This document shows, one piece after another, positions 8,527 through 16,488 of a DNA stretch of 64,000 nucleotides. Source of the stretch: Microscillaceae bacterium (GTDB taxonomy: Bacteria; Bacteroidota; Bacteroidia; Cytophagales; Microscillaceae); assembly GCA_025054775.1 (NCBI GenBank), contig JANWZA010000059.1:1-64000 (forward strand), in the 5' to 3' direction. Under the pieces are notes generated by a model. That model saw only the letters and a program-made list of their open reading frames with translations, did not search any database and had not been told where the DNA came from. A program made the translations under genes and the position numbers. Each line of letters opens with the position of its first letter. The stretch's first letter is position 1.

Positions 8527-8853
8527 ATGGAGTATCACATAGAAATTCTTACAAAAGATTTTTCAAAAAAGATTTTATTTACTGAAAATGGTTCAACCGA
8601 AATCGGTTGGGGCGTACCTTCCGCATGGGAAGATTACAAGTATGCCATGGGAGCAGTTATAGACGATAAAATTACCCCAAGCATAGAAGGTAATGTATGC
8701 AAAGCCGTACTTTCAGTTCCTGATATGCGTTACGATGACGTGTTGGATATCATGTGTGAGGATCTTAGTCAGCCACTAATCAAAGTACTTACAGATAATC
8801 AAAAAGTAAGTTATTTTGAATTACACTCACAGCCAACTTTGCAAATGGTTTAA
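8527..8853 (+). CDS. Hypothetical protein, 108 residues
   Basis: I do not recognise this protein. It is acidic, with no signal peptide or membrane segment and a predicted alpha/beta composition (MEYHIEILTKDF at the N-terminus, then GWGVPSAWEDYKYAMG). The open frame extends upstream to a TTG at 8350, but the extra 59 codons are AT-bias residues (YKKIQFTHKQ and so on) with no domain, so the ATG at 8527 is preferred. A strong hairpin follows. Codon use and length are consistent with a real gene. Confidence 0.6.
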   Translation: MEYHIEILTKDFSKKILFTENGSTEIGWGVPSAWEDYKYAMGAVIDDKITPSIEGNVCKAVLSVPDMRYDDVLDIMCEDLSQPLIKVLTDNQKVSYFELHSQPTLQMV

Positions 8854-8864
8854 CTATATAATTG

Positions 8865-8892
8865 AAAGGCTACTCGTTCAAGAGTAGCTTTT
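8865..8892. terminator. Bidirectional terminator between convergent genes
   Basis: AAAGGCTACTC (8865-8875) pairs with GAGTAGCTTTT (8882-8892), an 11-bp stem with one G-U and a 6-base loop. It serves the hypothetical gene ending at 8853 and the ferredoxin gene ending at 8917. Confidence 0.8.
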
Positions 8893-8916
8893 CACATTAG
8901 TAGGAGATTGCGAATT

Positions 8917-9753
8917 TTATTCAGTAGCTGAACTGTTTTCTTGTTTAGGGTTGTCAGCAGGTCTCATTTTAGGAATAAACTTTGGCTTAGGCTTTTCTAG
9001 TTTATCTTTACTTTTTGTTTCATTTTCAGTAGTTTGAGTTGTAGGTGTTTCAGTAGTTTGAGCAATAGGTTTTATTTTAGGGACGAACTTGGGCTTGTAA
9101 GTAGGCTGTTGAGCTTGGGTAACTTCAGTGAGTTTCTCTTCTGTTTTGGTAGAGGCTTTTTGGGCTTTCAGGGTCTCTTTTTCTTTTTGAAACTGCTCTA
9201 AAAGTCGTTTTTTTTCTGCTGCCTGCTCAGGGGTGAGATTGGAAAAATGGTAAATCATATTCGTAATTTCGTACTCACTGAAATCATATACTTTACTCAT
9301 CGTGAGGCACTCAGTAGGGCAAACGGTTGTACATAAACCACAATAACAACATTTTGCCATATCAATGTCAAATTTAGCAGCATACAAGCGAATGGGTGAG
9401 CCGTCAGAGGTAGTGCCAATCTGTTCTGTGGCTTTGATTGCCTCAATATCAATACAATCTACAGGGCATATTTTAGCACATTTATCACACACAATGCAAT
9501 CCTCTATTTCATTATAGAGGCGGTACCTACCATTGTCAGGTATAGCAATTGCCTCGTGGGGGTATTGCAAAGTAACAATTCCTTGGTTTTGCTTAAAATA
9601 ATCTTCGTGTGTAACATAGAAAGGCTTATTAACAAATCGGGCATTTTTTAAGTGCTTGAAGGATAGTTGTAGCCCTCGCCAAGAGGTTTTAATACCTTCC
9701 CAAAGACTGCCCCAGTAGGTATTATTAGCTCCTTTTTTTTGTTTTTTTATCAT
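8917..9753 (-). CDS. nuoI: NuoI-like 2x[4Fe-4S] ferredoxin protein with long polar tail
   Basis: Resembles NADH-quinone oxidoreductase subunit I, which relays electrons through two [4Fe-4S] clusters in the peripheral arm of complex I. Cluster motifs are C86-C89-C92-C96 (CIVCDKCAKICP) and C135-C138-C141-C145 (CYCGLCTTVCP). After residue ~185 comes a ~95-residue tail rich in Lys, Pro, Thr and Glu, with repeated PKF(V/I)PK(I/M)(K/R)P segments, absent from standard NuoI. No other nuo gene is in the window, so it is either an orphan second copy or a split complex I locus. Assignment to complex I rather than another ferredoxin-dependent enzyme is by resemblance. Confidence 0.75.
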   Translation of the reverse strand: MIKKQKKGANNTYWGSLWEGIKTSWRGLQLSFKHLKNARFVNKPFYVTHEDYFKQNQGIVTLQYPHEAIAIPDNGRYRLYNEIEDCIVCDKCAKICPVDCIDIEAIKATEQIGTTSDGSPIRLYAAKFDIDMAKCCYCGLCTTVCPTECLTMSKVYDFSEYEITNMIYHFSNLTPEQAAEKKRLLEQFQKEKETLKAQKASTKTEEKLTEVTQAQQPTYKPKFVPKIKPIAQTTETPTTQTTENETKSKDKLEKPKPKFIPKMRPADNPKQENSSATE

Positions 9754-9797
9754 TTTTTCTTAGGGTGAACGTTCATGTGTAGCATGGGTAAAAATGC

Positions 9798-9831
9798 AAA
9801 AAAGCCACAACCTTTAATGGAGGTTGCGGCT
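9798..9831 (-). terminator. Terminator of tRNA-Lys
   Basis: AGCCACAACCT (9803-9813) pairs with AGGTTGCGGCT (9821-9831), 11 bp with one mismatch, followed on the minus strand by six T. It lies 6 bases past the tRNA 3' end. Confidence 0.8.
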
Positions 9832-9836
9832 TGAGG

Positions 9837-9909
9837 TGATCCCGCTGGGGTTCGAACCCAGGACCCCAACATTAAAAGTGTTGTGCTCTACCAGCTGAGC
9901 TACGGAATC
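9837..9909 (-). tRNA. tRNA-Lys (anticodon TTT)
   Basis: A 73-base cloverleaf. The acceptor stem GATTCCG/CGGGATC has one G-U pair and discriminator A. The D arm has GCTCAGCTGGTAGAGC, the anticodon stem CAACA/TGTTG encloses loop CTTTTAA with anticodon TTT, and the T arm has GGTTCGAACCC. CCA is not encoded. It has its own promoter and terminator. Confidence 0.96.
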
Positions 9910-9969
9910 AAATTTACTTTATTAACTTTGTTATCTGATGTAATTTTTTTAGTTTATTATTTTATGGTG

Positions 9970-10001
9970 CAAATATAGATACTTCTGAAACATTATGCAA
10001 A
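9970..10001 (-). promoter_or_regulatory. Promoter of tRNA-Lys
   Basis: On the minus strand TTTG (9998-10001), a 20-base spacer and TATATTTG (9970-9977) match the Bacteroidota promoter exactly. The predicted leader is about 55 bases. The -33 box overlaps codon 2 of the divergent gene starting at 9995. Confidence 0.75.
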
Positions 10002-10735
10002 TTTTTTTGAAAAAAAAATACGTTTTTTTTATCTTTTCTTTGTTTTTTCATAATCTTTGTGGGCAGGGTACAATTTTAGTAAAAAGTATTCAACGTGCTG
10101 ATAGCCTTTTTACCCAAAAGCAGTATGGTGAAGCGTTAGAAATATATGAATATTTATTACAACGAAAACAACGTGCCTCTCCTCAAACCTTGCTCAAAAT
10201 GGCCTTCATTACTGAAGGGCTAAATGACTATCCCAAAACTTTGTATTACCTATCTTTGTACTATTACCTTGAAGGTGATTATAGAATATTACCAAAAATG
10301 GACCGTATAGCTCAAGAATACAAACTCAAAGGGTATGAATATACTGATTTGACCTTACTGCAAGCCTTCTATTACCGATATGTAACCTGGTTCTACGTAT
10401 TAGGGATAAGTGTTTCAGTTTTCTTTTTTTTATTTTTACACTTTCGGTTTCTACGTTCTAAAACCTTAAAAAACACATTCTTTGTTATATTCTTTATGTT
10501 TTTAGGTGTTTATTTAGGCATTACGTATCTTATGCAAGCACCTAAGCAAGTAATTATAGCCAAGCCTAATAGCTACCTTATGAAAGCTCCCTCTGCAGGC
10601 TCAGAGGTATACAAAATAGTAGAAGCAGGGCATAGATTGGTCTGGAAAAGTACCCAAGATACTTGGTTAGAGGTATTGTGGGATAATCAGCCTTGTTACA
10701 TCAAGCGAAGTGATGTATTCTTGTTAGATTTTTAA
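9995..10735 (+). CDS. TPR and SH3-like membrane protein (BatE-like layout)
   Basis: A 246-residue envelope protein. It has a signal peptide or N-terminal anchor (residues 1-23), a TPR-like helical segment (about 28-90, ADSLFTQKQYGEALEIYEYLL), two membrane helices (about 130-150 and 163-180) and a C-terminal bacterial SH3-like domain (about 188-246, LMKAPSAGSEVYKIVEAGHRLVW). The arrangement recalls BatE, which accompanies aerotolerance BatA/BatD proteins, but no bat gene is nearby, so I do not assign the symbol. It is likely monocistronic. Its start is only 86 bases from the divergent tRNA-Lys. Confidence 0.7.
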   Translation: MQIFLKKKYVFFIFSLFFHNLCGQGTILVKSIQRADSLFTQKQYGEALEIYEYLLQRKQRASPQTLLKMAFITEGLNDYPKTLYYLSLYYYLEGDYRILPKMDRIAQEYKLKGYEYTDLTLLQAFYYRYVTWFYVLGISVSVFFFLFLHFRFLRSKTLKNTFFVIFFMFLGVYLGITYLMQAPKQVIIAKPNSYLMKAPSAGSEVYKIVEAGHRLVWKSTQDTWLEVLWDNQPCYIKRSDVFLLDF

Positions 10736-11109
10736 TAATACAGGTATGCAAAGCCTTACATACTTTTTTTCCTTCTTTTGACAATAATACTCTTAATTAG
10801 CAAGCCCACTACCTCTTTTATTTTATACTACTTATTTATTTGAAAAGATAATTTTAGTAAGGCTTGCAATTATTACCCACTCAAAAAAAGTAATACTCAA
10901 TAAGTATAAAACATTTTTACAATTTTGCTATTAATTGCCTTGTTTGCTTGCTAAGGCAATAAGCCCAAATTTGATGCTTCTAAAATATAGACAGTTACAC
11001 ACAAATAAATAAATACACTGAAACTTAGCGAACAATTTATATTTTTCAACTACTTTACGATAGTTTACAGTTTGACTATAAGCTTACTCTACTTAGTAAG
11101 TTCTTTTTA
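10736..11109. other. Intergenic region between convergent genes
   Basis: About 370 AT-rich bases. An 8-bp inverted repeat (ATTGCCTT at 10934-10941, AAGGCAAT at 10953-10960) has no T tract on either side, so I do not call a terminator. Nothing else recognised. Confidence 0.55.
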
Positions 11110-12246
11110 TTAAACTGATACTACAGTTTCATCGCGGTGTTTAGCTAAATAAGTCATGAAAGGAGTACCACCTGTTCCTATGGTATTGCTGTTATTAGCT
11201 TGTAATGCTTGCTTATGAATATAAGAGGCGGCATATTCTAAGTGTTTGGCTCTAAATTTGTATAACTCGTTCACACACAAAACATAAGCCTCTCGTAAAG
11301 GTTGATGGTTAGGATTATCTCTCACGGTTTGTTTAATTGTAGAAGCTTGCTCTATAGTTTCGACAAATTTTCTATGTAAAACAGGCATATATTGACGCAT
11401 TTCTAACAAATATTCTTTTAGAGGATCATCTTCATGATAAATACCGAGCAATGCATCTAAGGTAGGTACAATACCACTTTGAGCACCAGTTTCTCCTCTG
11501 TAAAATTGCGGTTGGTTGTCAAAACAATCCTCGTATATTAAGCCGTTAGGCATGGCAGGATTATTTTTAGTACCAAAAATATAAGGTCGGACACGTGTGT
11601 AATAAATATACGGATCGCAATACTCGGGCATGCGATTCAAGGTAGCATTCATTGCTTGCAACCCTTCGGCAACTTCTTTAAGCCCTTCTACTACAGCATC
11701 TAATCGTTGATTTTGGCTATCTTCTAGTAATTGTGGGATAACACGCAAGGCTTGTGCGGCACGGGCTTCAATATCTACGTGAATAAGGATAAACCAGTCC
11801 TCATCTGCTCCACCGAGAAAATTTTGTATGATTTCTATGTTTCCCAAATATGGGGGTTTGTTAGTATCAACACGTTGCCAATTAAAGAGGCAATAAGATG
11901 GGTAAGATAAGATAGGGGGTCTGCCCAAGAGTTGTGCGGTAGCCACCCATGCCGTTGCTAAGTTAGCAGGTAGCTTTGTAGGGACATTCTTATCACCCCA
12001 CATGTAAGCGTGTCCTATGTAGCTTAGGGTTCGCATGTCGCGCTCCCAAAGGTCGGGTCTATGGGTATTTACCTTAAAGTCAGGTAGATTTTCTACAATT
12101 TGTTTGAAATTTCCTTGTAATAGAATTTTAGGTAATCGTTCAGCTAATGCTAGCCATGCTTCATTGCTTCGGTCAGCAAGTATTATCTCCTTTTCAGGCA
12201 AAAAGCCTGTATGTTCACTTATTTGGTAGTCAGATAATTTTAACAT
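11110..12246 (-). CDS. Indoleamine 2,3-dioxygenase family protein
   Basis: A 378-residue haem protein of the IDO/TDO superfamily, opening the indole ring of tryptophan (or a related indole) to N-formylkynurenine. Features shared with animal IDO are NGLIYE (235-240) followed by GAQSG in the substrate region, the proximal haem ligand H335 in KFRAKHLEYAASYI, and the C-terminal GTGGTPFMTYLAKHRDET. The ATG at 12246 is chosen; the longer frame starts at a TTG and adds a hydrophobic stretch foreign to the family. No kynurenine-pathway gene is in the window, so whether it serves catabolism, NAD synthesis or a secondary metabolite is open. A TACCTTTG -7-like box lies at 12324-12331. Confidence 0.88.
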   Translation of the reverse strand: MLKLSDYQISEHTGFLPEKEIILADRSNEAWLALAERLPKILLQGNFKQIVENLPDFKVNTHRPDLWERDMRTLSYIGHAYMWGDKNVPTKLPANLATAWVATAQLLGRPPILSYPSYCLFNWQRVDTNKPPYLGNIEIIQNFLGGADEDWFILIHVDIEARAAQALRVIPQLLEDSQNQRLDAVVEGLKEVAEGLQAMNATLNRMPEYCDPYIYYTRVRPYIFGTKNNPAMPNGLIYEDCFDNQPQFYRGETGAQSGIVPTLDALLGIYHEDDPLKEYLLEMRQYMPVLHRKFVETIEQASTIKQTVRDNPNHQPLREAYVLCVNELYKFRAKHLEYAASYIHKQALQANNSNTIGTGGTPFMTYLAKHRDETVVSV

Positions 12247-12412
12247 AAGGTCAACAGTAATAAAAAAAATCGTGTAAGTTTCGAAAGACAAGAAAATTTT
12301 GCTTAAAGGTTTGGTTTAATACGCAAAGGTATAAACTTTTGAATTTTTTTTAGCTATTTTTGTATTAAATTCTGTTGGCTGAGGCTTACAAAAACTTAGT
12401 ATAGTTTTTTTT

Positions 12413-12450
12413 AGTTTTGCATAGTTATCAAAGTTTTGCATAGTTATCAA
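12413..12450 (+). repeat. Exact 19-bp tandem direct repeat upstream of the SpoIIE gene
   Basis: AGTTTTGCATAGTTATCAA occurs at 12413-12431 and again at 12432-12450 with no gap. The second copy carries the TTTG used as the -33 box of the next promoter. Repeat period equals the spacer length of that promoter. Confidence 0.85.
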
Positions 12451-12465
12451 AAAATATTACTTTTG
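12435..12465 (+). promoter_or_regulatory. Promoter of the TPR-SpoIIE gene
   Basis: TTTG (12435-12438), a 19-base spacer and TACTTTTG (12458-12465) match the consensus fully. The predicted start is about 12472, roughly 30 bases before the GTG start codon. Confidence 0.75.
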
Positions 12466-12500
12466 CTTTTGTTAATCAGCGTTAAACTAACCTTGCTATT

Positions 12501-14681
12501 GTGTTGAAAATAATTGTTTACATACTCTCTCCTTTGCAATTATGCTGGCTTGTAGGTATTTTGCTTTGGGCTGTCCCATTTCTAAATTATGCTCAGGTTT
12601 CGCTGGATAGTTTAGAAAAATTGTTAAAAGGGGTGCAAATGACAAGCAAACGTGCTGATAATTTGGTGCTTATGTCCAAAGAAATTCAAAAACTTTCAGC
12701 AGAAAAGGGACTAATTTACGCTCAACAAGCCTTACTCGTATCGCAGAAAATTGCCTACCAAAAAGGAATATGTGATGCCTTGTATTATATCGCTCAATCT
12801 TATTACAATTTAGGAAACTATACAAAGACCGTGGAATATGCAAACCGTGCCGTTAAACACTATACTACATTAAATGATTACAAAGGGATTTTGCAGGCAC
12901 TCACTCTCTCTGGAAACGCTAATTTCTATTTAGGGGAGTATGAGACTAGCTTCAAGACCCACATTGAGCGTAAAAATATTGCAGAAAAAAATAAAGACAA
13001 TTTAGCCTTAGCCGAAGCCCTAATAAGCATCGGGAACGTCTATTTAGAGCTCCGAGAGTATAAATTAGCGATTGAAAAATATGAAAAGTCGCTTTCAATT
13101 GCTGAAAAATATAAAAATCAAAACCTTGCTGCACGCAATTATAACAATTTAGCTACCGCCTTTGAAAAGCAACGCCAGTATGCACGTGCTTTGGAATATT
13201 ACCAAAAAGCCTTATCTATTTTTACTAAACTGCAAGATGTACGCAATATAGCTAACACATATAATGGGATAAGCGATGTATACCTGTTGCAAAAAAAACA
13301 TAATGAAGCCTTAAAAAATTGCCTAACTGCCCTCAAATTTCAAGAAGCAATTAGAGATAAAAATGGAGCCTGTTATTCTAAAATGACTATTGGTATTATT
13401 TATTTTGAAACTAAAAACTATGCACGTGCTATTGACTACCTACAACAGAGCCTTGTACTTGCCAAAGAAATGCGATACAAAGAAGTAATTAAGACGATTT
13501 ACCAAAAGCTTTCTGAAATTTACGAAGAAACGAATCAAATTGCCCAAGCTTATGCCAACCATAAGTTGTATAAAGTATATAATGACTCTATCTTGAATGA
13601 AAGTAAGATTGCTCAAGTGGTAGAATTACAGATGCGTTTGGGCTTGGCAGACAAGGAAAGCGAAATTGAAACTTTGAATAAACAAAAGAGCATTCAAGAA
13701 CAAATTATTTCTATCAAAGAAACAAACATTCAACAACAGAGGCTAATCATCGGGCTGTTCATAGGGTTAGTCTTAATTTTGATGCTTTTAGCTATCCTGT
13801 TTTATAGGGCAAGGGCAAAAGAAATTAAAATTAACCAACAACTTACTGCCCAAAATGAAGAGATTGTAAAGAAAAATGCTGAAATAGAAAAACAACGAGA
13901 ACAACTTTCGCAAATTTATACCAAACTTACTGACAGTATTCGCTATGCCGAAACAATACAAAAAGCTATTTTACCCAGTGAACAACGTATTAAAGAAGTG
14001 TTGAAAGAATATTTTATTATTTACCAAGCCAAAGATATTGTTTCGGGAGATTTCTATTGGATGTATCAAGCAGAAGGCAAAATTTTTTTAGCCGTGATTG
14101 ACTGTACAGGGCACGGGGTGGCAGGTGGCTTTATGTCTATGATTGGGCATACTCTTTTGAACGAAATTGTAACCCAAAAGAAAACCTATGCTCCCTCGGA
14201 TATTTTGCAACAACTGCACAAAGGCGTAGTCAATGCCCTAGAAGAGCAGTACTTGGGTATAGATGTAGGTATGGAGGTTTGCCTTTGTACAATAGAAAAC
14301 GTTCCTGACAACGAGAACCGCCGCAAAATAATATTTGCAGGAGCAAAAAGACCCCTCTTTTACGTGCAAGATAATCAACTTTTAGAGCTACGCGGTGAAA
14401 GAAAGTCTATCGGCTTTAATGATAATCGCAATTTTGAGTACAAATCGCACCAATTATATGTAGATAAAGGTACTATTCTTTACCTTGCCACTGACGGAAT
14501 TGTTGATCAAGCGGGTAAAGACGGTAGCCGATTTGGGACAATGAAATTCAAAAACCTTTTGCAAAAAATTAAAGAATTGCCTTTGGCTAAACAAAAAATG
14601 GCTCTCCAAAAAGCCTTGGAAGAATTTCAGCAGGATATTCCCCAACGCGACGATATTACCATTTTGGGAGTGAAAATATGA
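12501..14681 (+). CDS. TPR sensor with SpoIIE-type PP2C phosphatase domain
   Basis: A 726-residue membrane protein with an N-terminal hydrophobic segment (about 1-31), six or more TPRs (about 70-370), one membrane helix (about 412-433), a coiled coil, and a cytoplasmic SpoIIE phosphatase domain (about 490-726). Catalytic metal-site acidic residues are visible in SGDFYW (D517), IDCTGHGVAGG (D534) and the closing QRDDITILGV. The family dephosphorylates serine or threonine on partner proteins. The start is GTG at 12501. By analogy with SiaA it could be the phosphatase for the SiaC-like protein at 1.6-2.0 kb; that link is inferred. No gene is co-transcribed with it. Confidence 0.88.
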   Translation: MLKIIVYILSPLQLCWLVGILLWAVPFLNYAQVSLDSLEKLLKGVQMTSKRADNLVLMSKEIQKLSAEKGLIYAQQALLVSQKIAYQKGICDALYYIAQSYYNLGNYTKTVEYANRAVKHYTTLNDYKGILQALTLSGNANFYLGEYETSFKTHIERKNIAEKNKDNLALAEALISIGNVYLELREYKLAIEKYEKSLSIAEKYKNQNLAARNYNNLATAFEKQRQYARALEYYQKALSIFTKLQDVRNIANTYNGISDVYLLQKKHNEALKNCLTALKFQEAIRDKNGACYSKMTIGIIYFETKNYARAIDYLQQSLVLAKEMRYKEVIKTIYQKLSEIYEETNQIAQAYANHKLYKVYNDSILNESKIAQVVELQMRLGLADKESEIETLNKQKSIQEQIISIKETNIQQQRLIIGLFIGLVLILMLLAILFYRARAKEIKINQQLTAQNEEIVKKNAEIEKQREQLSQIYTKLTDSIRYAETIQKAILPSEQRIKEVLKEYFIIYQAKDIVSGDFYWMYQAEGKIFLAVIDCTGHGVAGGFMSMIGHTLLNEIVTQKKTYAPSDILQQLHKGVVNALEEQYLGIDVGMEVCLCTIENVPDNENRRKIIFAGAKRPLFYVQDNQLLELRGERKSIGFNDNRNFEYKSHQLYVDKGTILYLATDGIVDQAGKDGSRFGTMKFKNLLQKIKELPLAKQKMALQKALEEFQQDIPQRDDITILGVKI

Positions 14682-14730
14682 TTTTAATAAATTTTTTGTG
14701 GGTAAGATACTGAATTTTTAGTTTGTTTTG

Positions 14731-15855
14731 CTAAAAGTACTCACTCAATTCATAGGCAATTTGGCTACTTAAAGCCACGCCCATGCCATTACATGCAAAG
14801 GCTACCCACGTATGTGGGCTTACTTTTGCCAAAATAGGCTGTTTATTTTCAGAAAAGCCCATAATGCCTGCCCAGGTGCAATCAATTTCAACGTTTGAAG
14901 CTATTTGTGGGCAAATGATAGTATAAAGTTTCTCTTTTAGTTTTTCAATCAAAAATGTGTTAAGGGCAATTTCGGTGGTGGTTTCAGTGGCAAGGTCTTC
15001 ATTTCGTCCACCACCCAAAATAATACGGCTGTGGTAATCTCTAAAATAGTAAAATCCTTCCTCAAAATGGAACGTACCTTCAAAAGGTAGGTGATAGATA
15101 GGTTTTGTAACTAATACCTGCCCGCGCCCTGGAGAAATTTGAATTTCAGGCAGTAGTTTAGGAATAAACGCATTGCTACAAACTATAATCGTATTTGCCC
15201 TAAATTGGTAATTTTCTTGCCCATTGAGCGTATTTTTTATGCTAATTTCTTGATAGTTAAGAGCTAATACTTCGGCTTGTGTGAGAATAGTTACGCCTAA
15301 TTTTTGAACATACTGCCAAAGATTTTTCATGGTTAGCCCTGAGTCTATTTGAGCTTCTAAACTGTTTTTAAGTAGAAATTTTACCTTGTCAGTTGCGAAG
15401 CCAAATTTTGCCAATTCTTGGTGTGCGAGGCTAAAAATTTCGGTTTTGAAAATAGATTTGAGCAGTTGGTTGAGATAGTCAAGTTTGTCTATGGCATGGG
15501 TTTGATGTTCAAAAATGAGTTCGTAGCCACCTTTTTGTTCTAATTGTAGAGCATTATCACCTAAACGTCTTCGTAATTTTTGTAATCCTTGCCAACGTTT
15601 TTCTACTAAGGTAAGGGCTTTATCTTCACCCATAAGGGCAATATCGTGCAAAATTTCGGTAGGGCTACCAAAGCAAGCGAAACCTGCATTTTTGGTGCTT
15701 GCCCCTGTGGGCAAAAGCCCGCGTTCAAACACGACAATTCGTGCTTGGGGTAGTTTCTCTGCCAAAGTTGCTGCTACTGAAAGTCCTACAATTCCTGCTC
15801 CTATGATGGCAAAATCATAAGAAAGGTAGTGATTTTTCTCCCAAAAGCTAAGCAT
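14731..15855 (-). CDS. FAD-dependent oxidoreductase, DAO family
   Basis: A 374-residue flavoprotein of the D-amino acid/glycine oxidase family. The dinucleotide-binding motif is IIGAGIVGLS (residues 17-26), followed by FERGLLPTGASTKNAG, which is typical of DadA/ThiO-like proteins; the C-terminal FAD contact is CNGMGVALSS. The substrate is unknown. It is third in a tight operon, overlapping the thioredoxin-like gene by 8 bases and downstream of bioB. Confidence 0.85.
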   Translation of the reverse strand: MLSFWEKNHYLSYDFAIIGAGIVGLSVAATLAEKLPQARIVVFERGLLPTGASTKNAGFACFGSPTEILHDIALMGEDKALTLVEKRWQGLQKLRRRLGDNALQLEQKGGYELIFEHQTHAIDKLDYLNQLLKSIFKTEIFSLAHQELAKFGFATDKVKFLLKNSLEAQIDSGLTMKNLWQYVQKLGVTILTQAEVLALNYQEISIKNTLNGQENYQFRANTIIVCSNAFIPKLLPEIQISPGRGQVLVTKPIYHLPFEGTFHFEEGFYYFRDYHSRIILGGGRNEDLATETTTEIALNTFLIEKLKEKLYTIICPQIASNVEIDCTWAGIMGFSENKQPILAKVSPHTWVAFACNGMGVALSSQIAYELSEYF

Positions 15856-16471
15856 ATTGTTTCAACCAAAGGTCTATTTGTTGGCAAAGTTCGGTTTGCG
15901 TGCAAACGGTGCGGTCGTTATCATACCAAGCGTGTACTATTTTTACAGCTTCTTTGAGTGGTGTTTGCTTGGTTTTTAGTTCTTCTACTATTTTTTGCAC
16001 TTCGGCAGGGCGAGGTCCCCAATTTCCTACTTCGTGTAAGGTAGCTGCGTCTAAACAAATAAGTTTTGGGATACTGCGTCCACCGTTGGTTAGATACGCA
16101 TCTATGATGGGCAGGTGCAAATCTCTCAAAATAATTTTATGGCTTATGAAAGGGCAAAAAGTTGCCATTTTTTCTAAAATTGGTACAATTTGCGCCGCAT
16201 CACCGCACCAAGGTTCTGTAATGACAAGCCAAATCCATTGCGTATTGATTTGTGCTAATATTTGTTTGGTGCTATCTAACAAATCTATTTCGTTATCAAT
16301 ACGTTGCATACGTTCCAAATTTTGGCGCGTGTAGTTTATCATAAATTCGCTTTGGTTTTCACCTGTGGTGCGGTTCTGTGCTAATAGCTCCATAGTTAGC
16401 CTTAGGTAATCCTTATAGGACATAGCTTGTTGCAAAACTGCCTGTGTAATGATGGTTTGTGGTTTTAGCAT
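15848..16471 (-). CDS. Thioredoxin-fold protein with a single-cysteine WCGDA motif
   Basis: A 207-residue protein with a central thioredoxin fold. The usual CxxC active site is replaced by EPWCGDAAQ (C89 only), so it cannot form the standard redox disulfide within the motif. Close relatives are small cytoplasmic thioredoxin-family proteins of Bacteroidota and Firmicutes. No signal peptide is visible. It sits between bioB (17-base gap) and the FAD oxidoreductase (8-base overlap) and is surely co-transcribed with them. Function is unknown; a thiol-handling role next to an Fe-S enzyme is a guess. Confidence 0.8.
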   Translation of the reverse strand: MLKPQTIITQAVLQQAMSYKDYLRLTMELLAQNRTTGENQSEFMINYTRQNLERMQRIDNEIDLLDSTKQILAQINTQWIWLVITEPWCGDAAQIVPILEKMATFCPFISHKIILRDLHLPIIDAYLTNGGRSIPKLICLDAATLHEVGNWGPRPAEVQKIVEELKTKQTPLKEAVKIVHAWYDNDRTVCTQTELCQQIDLWLKQYA

Positions 16472-16488
16472 GGTTATTTATTTTTCGT

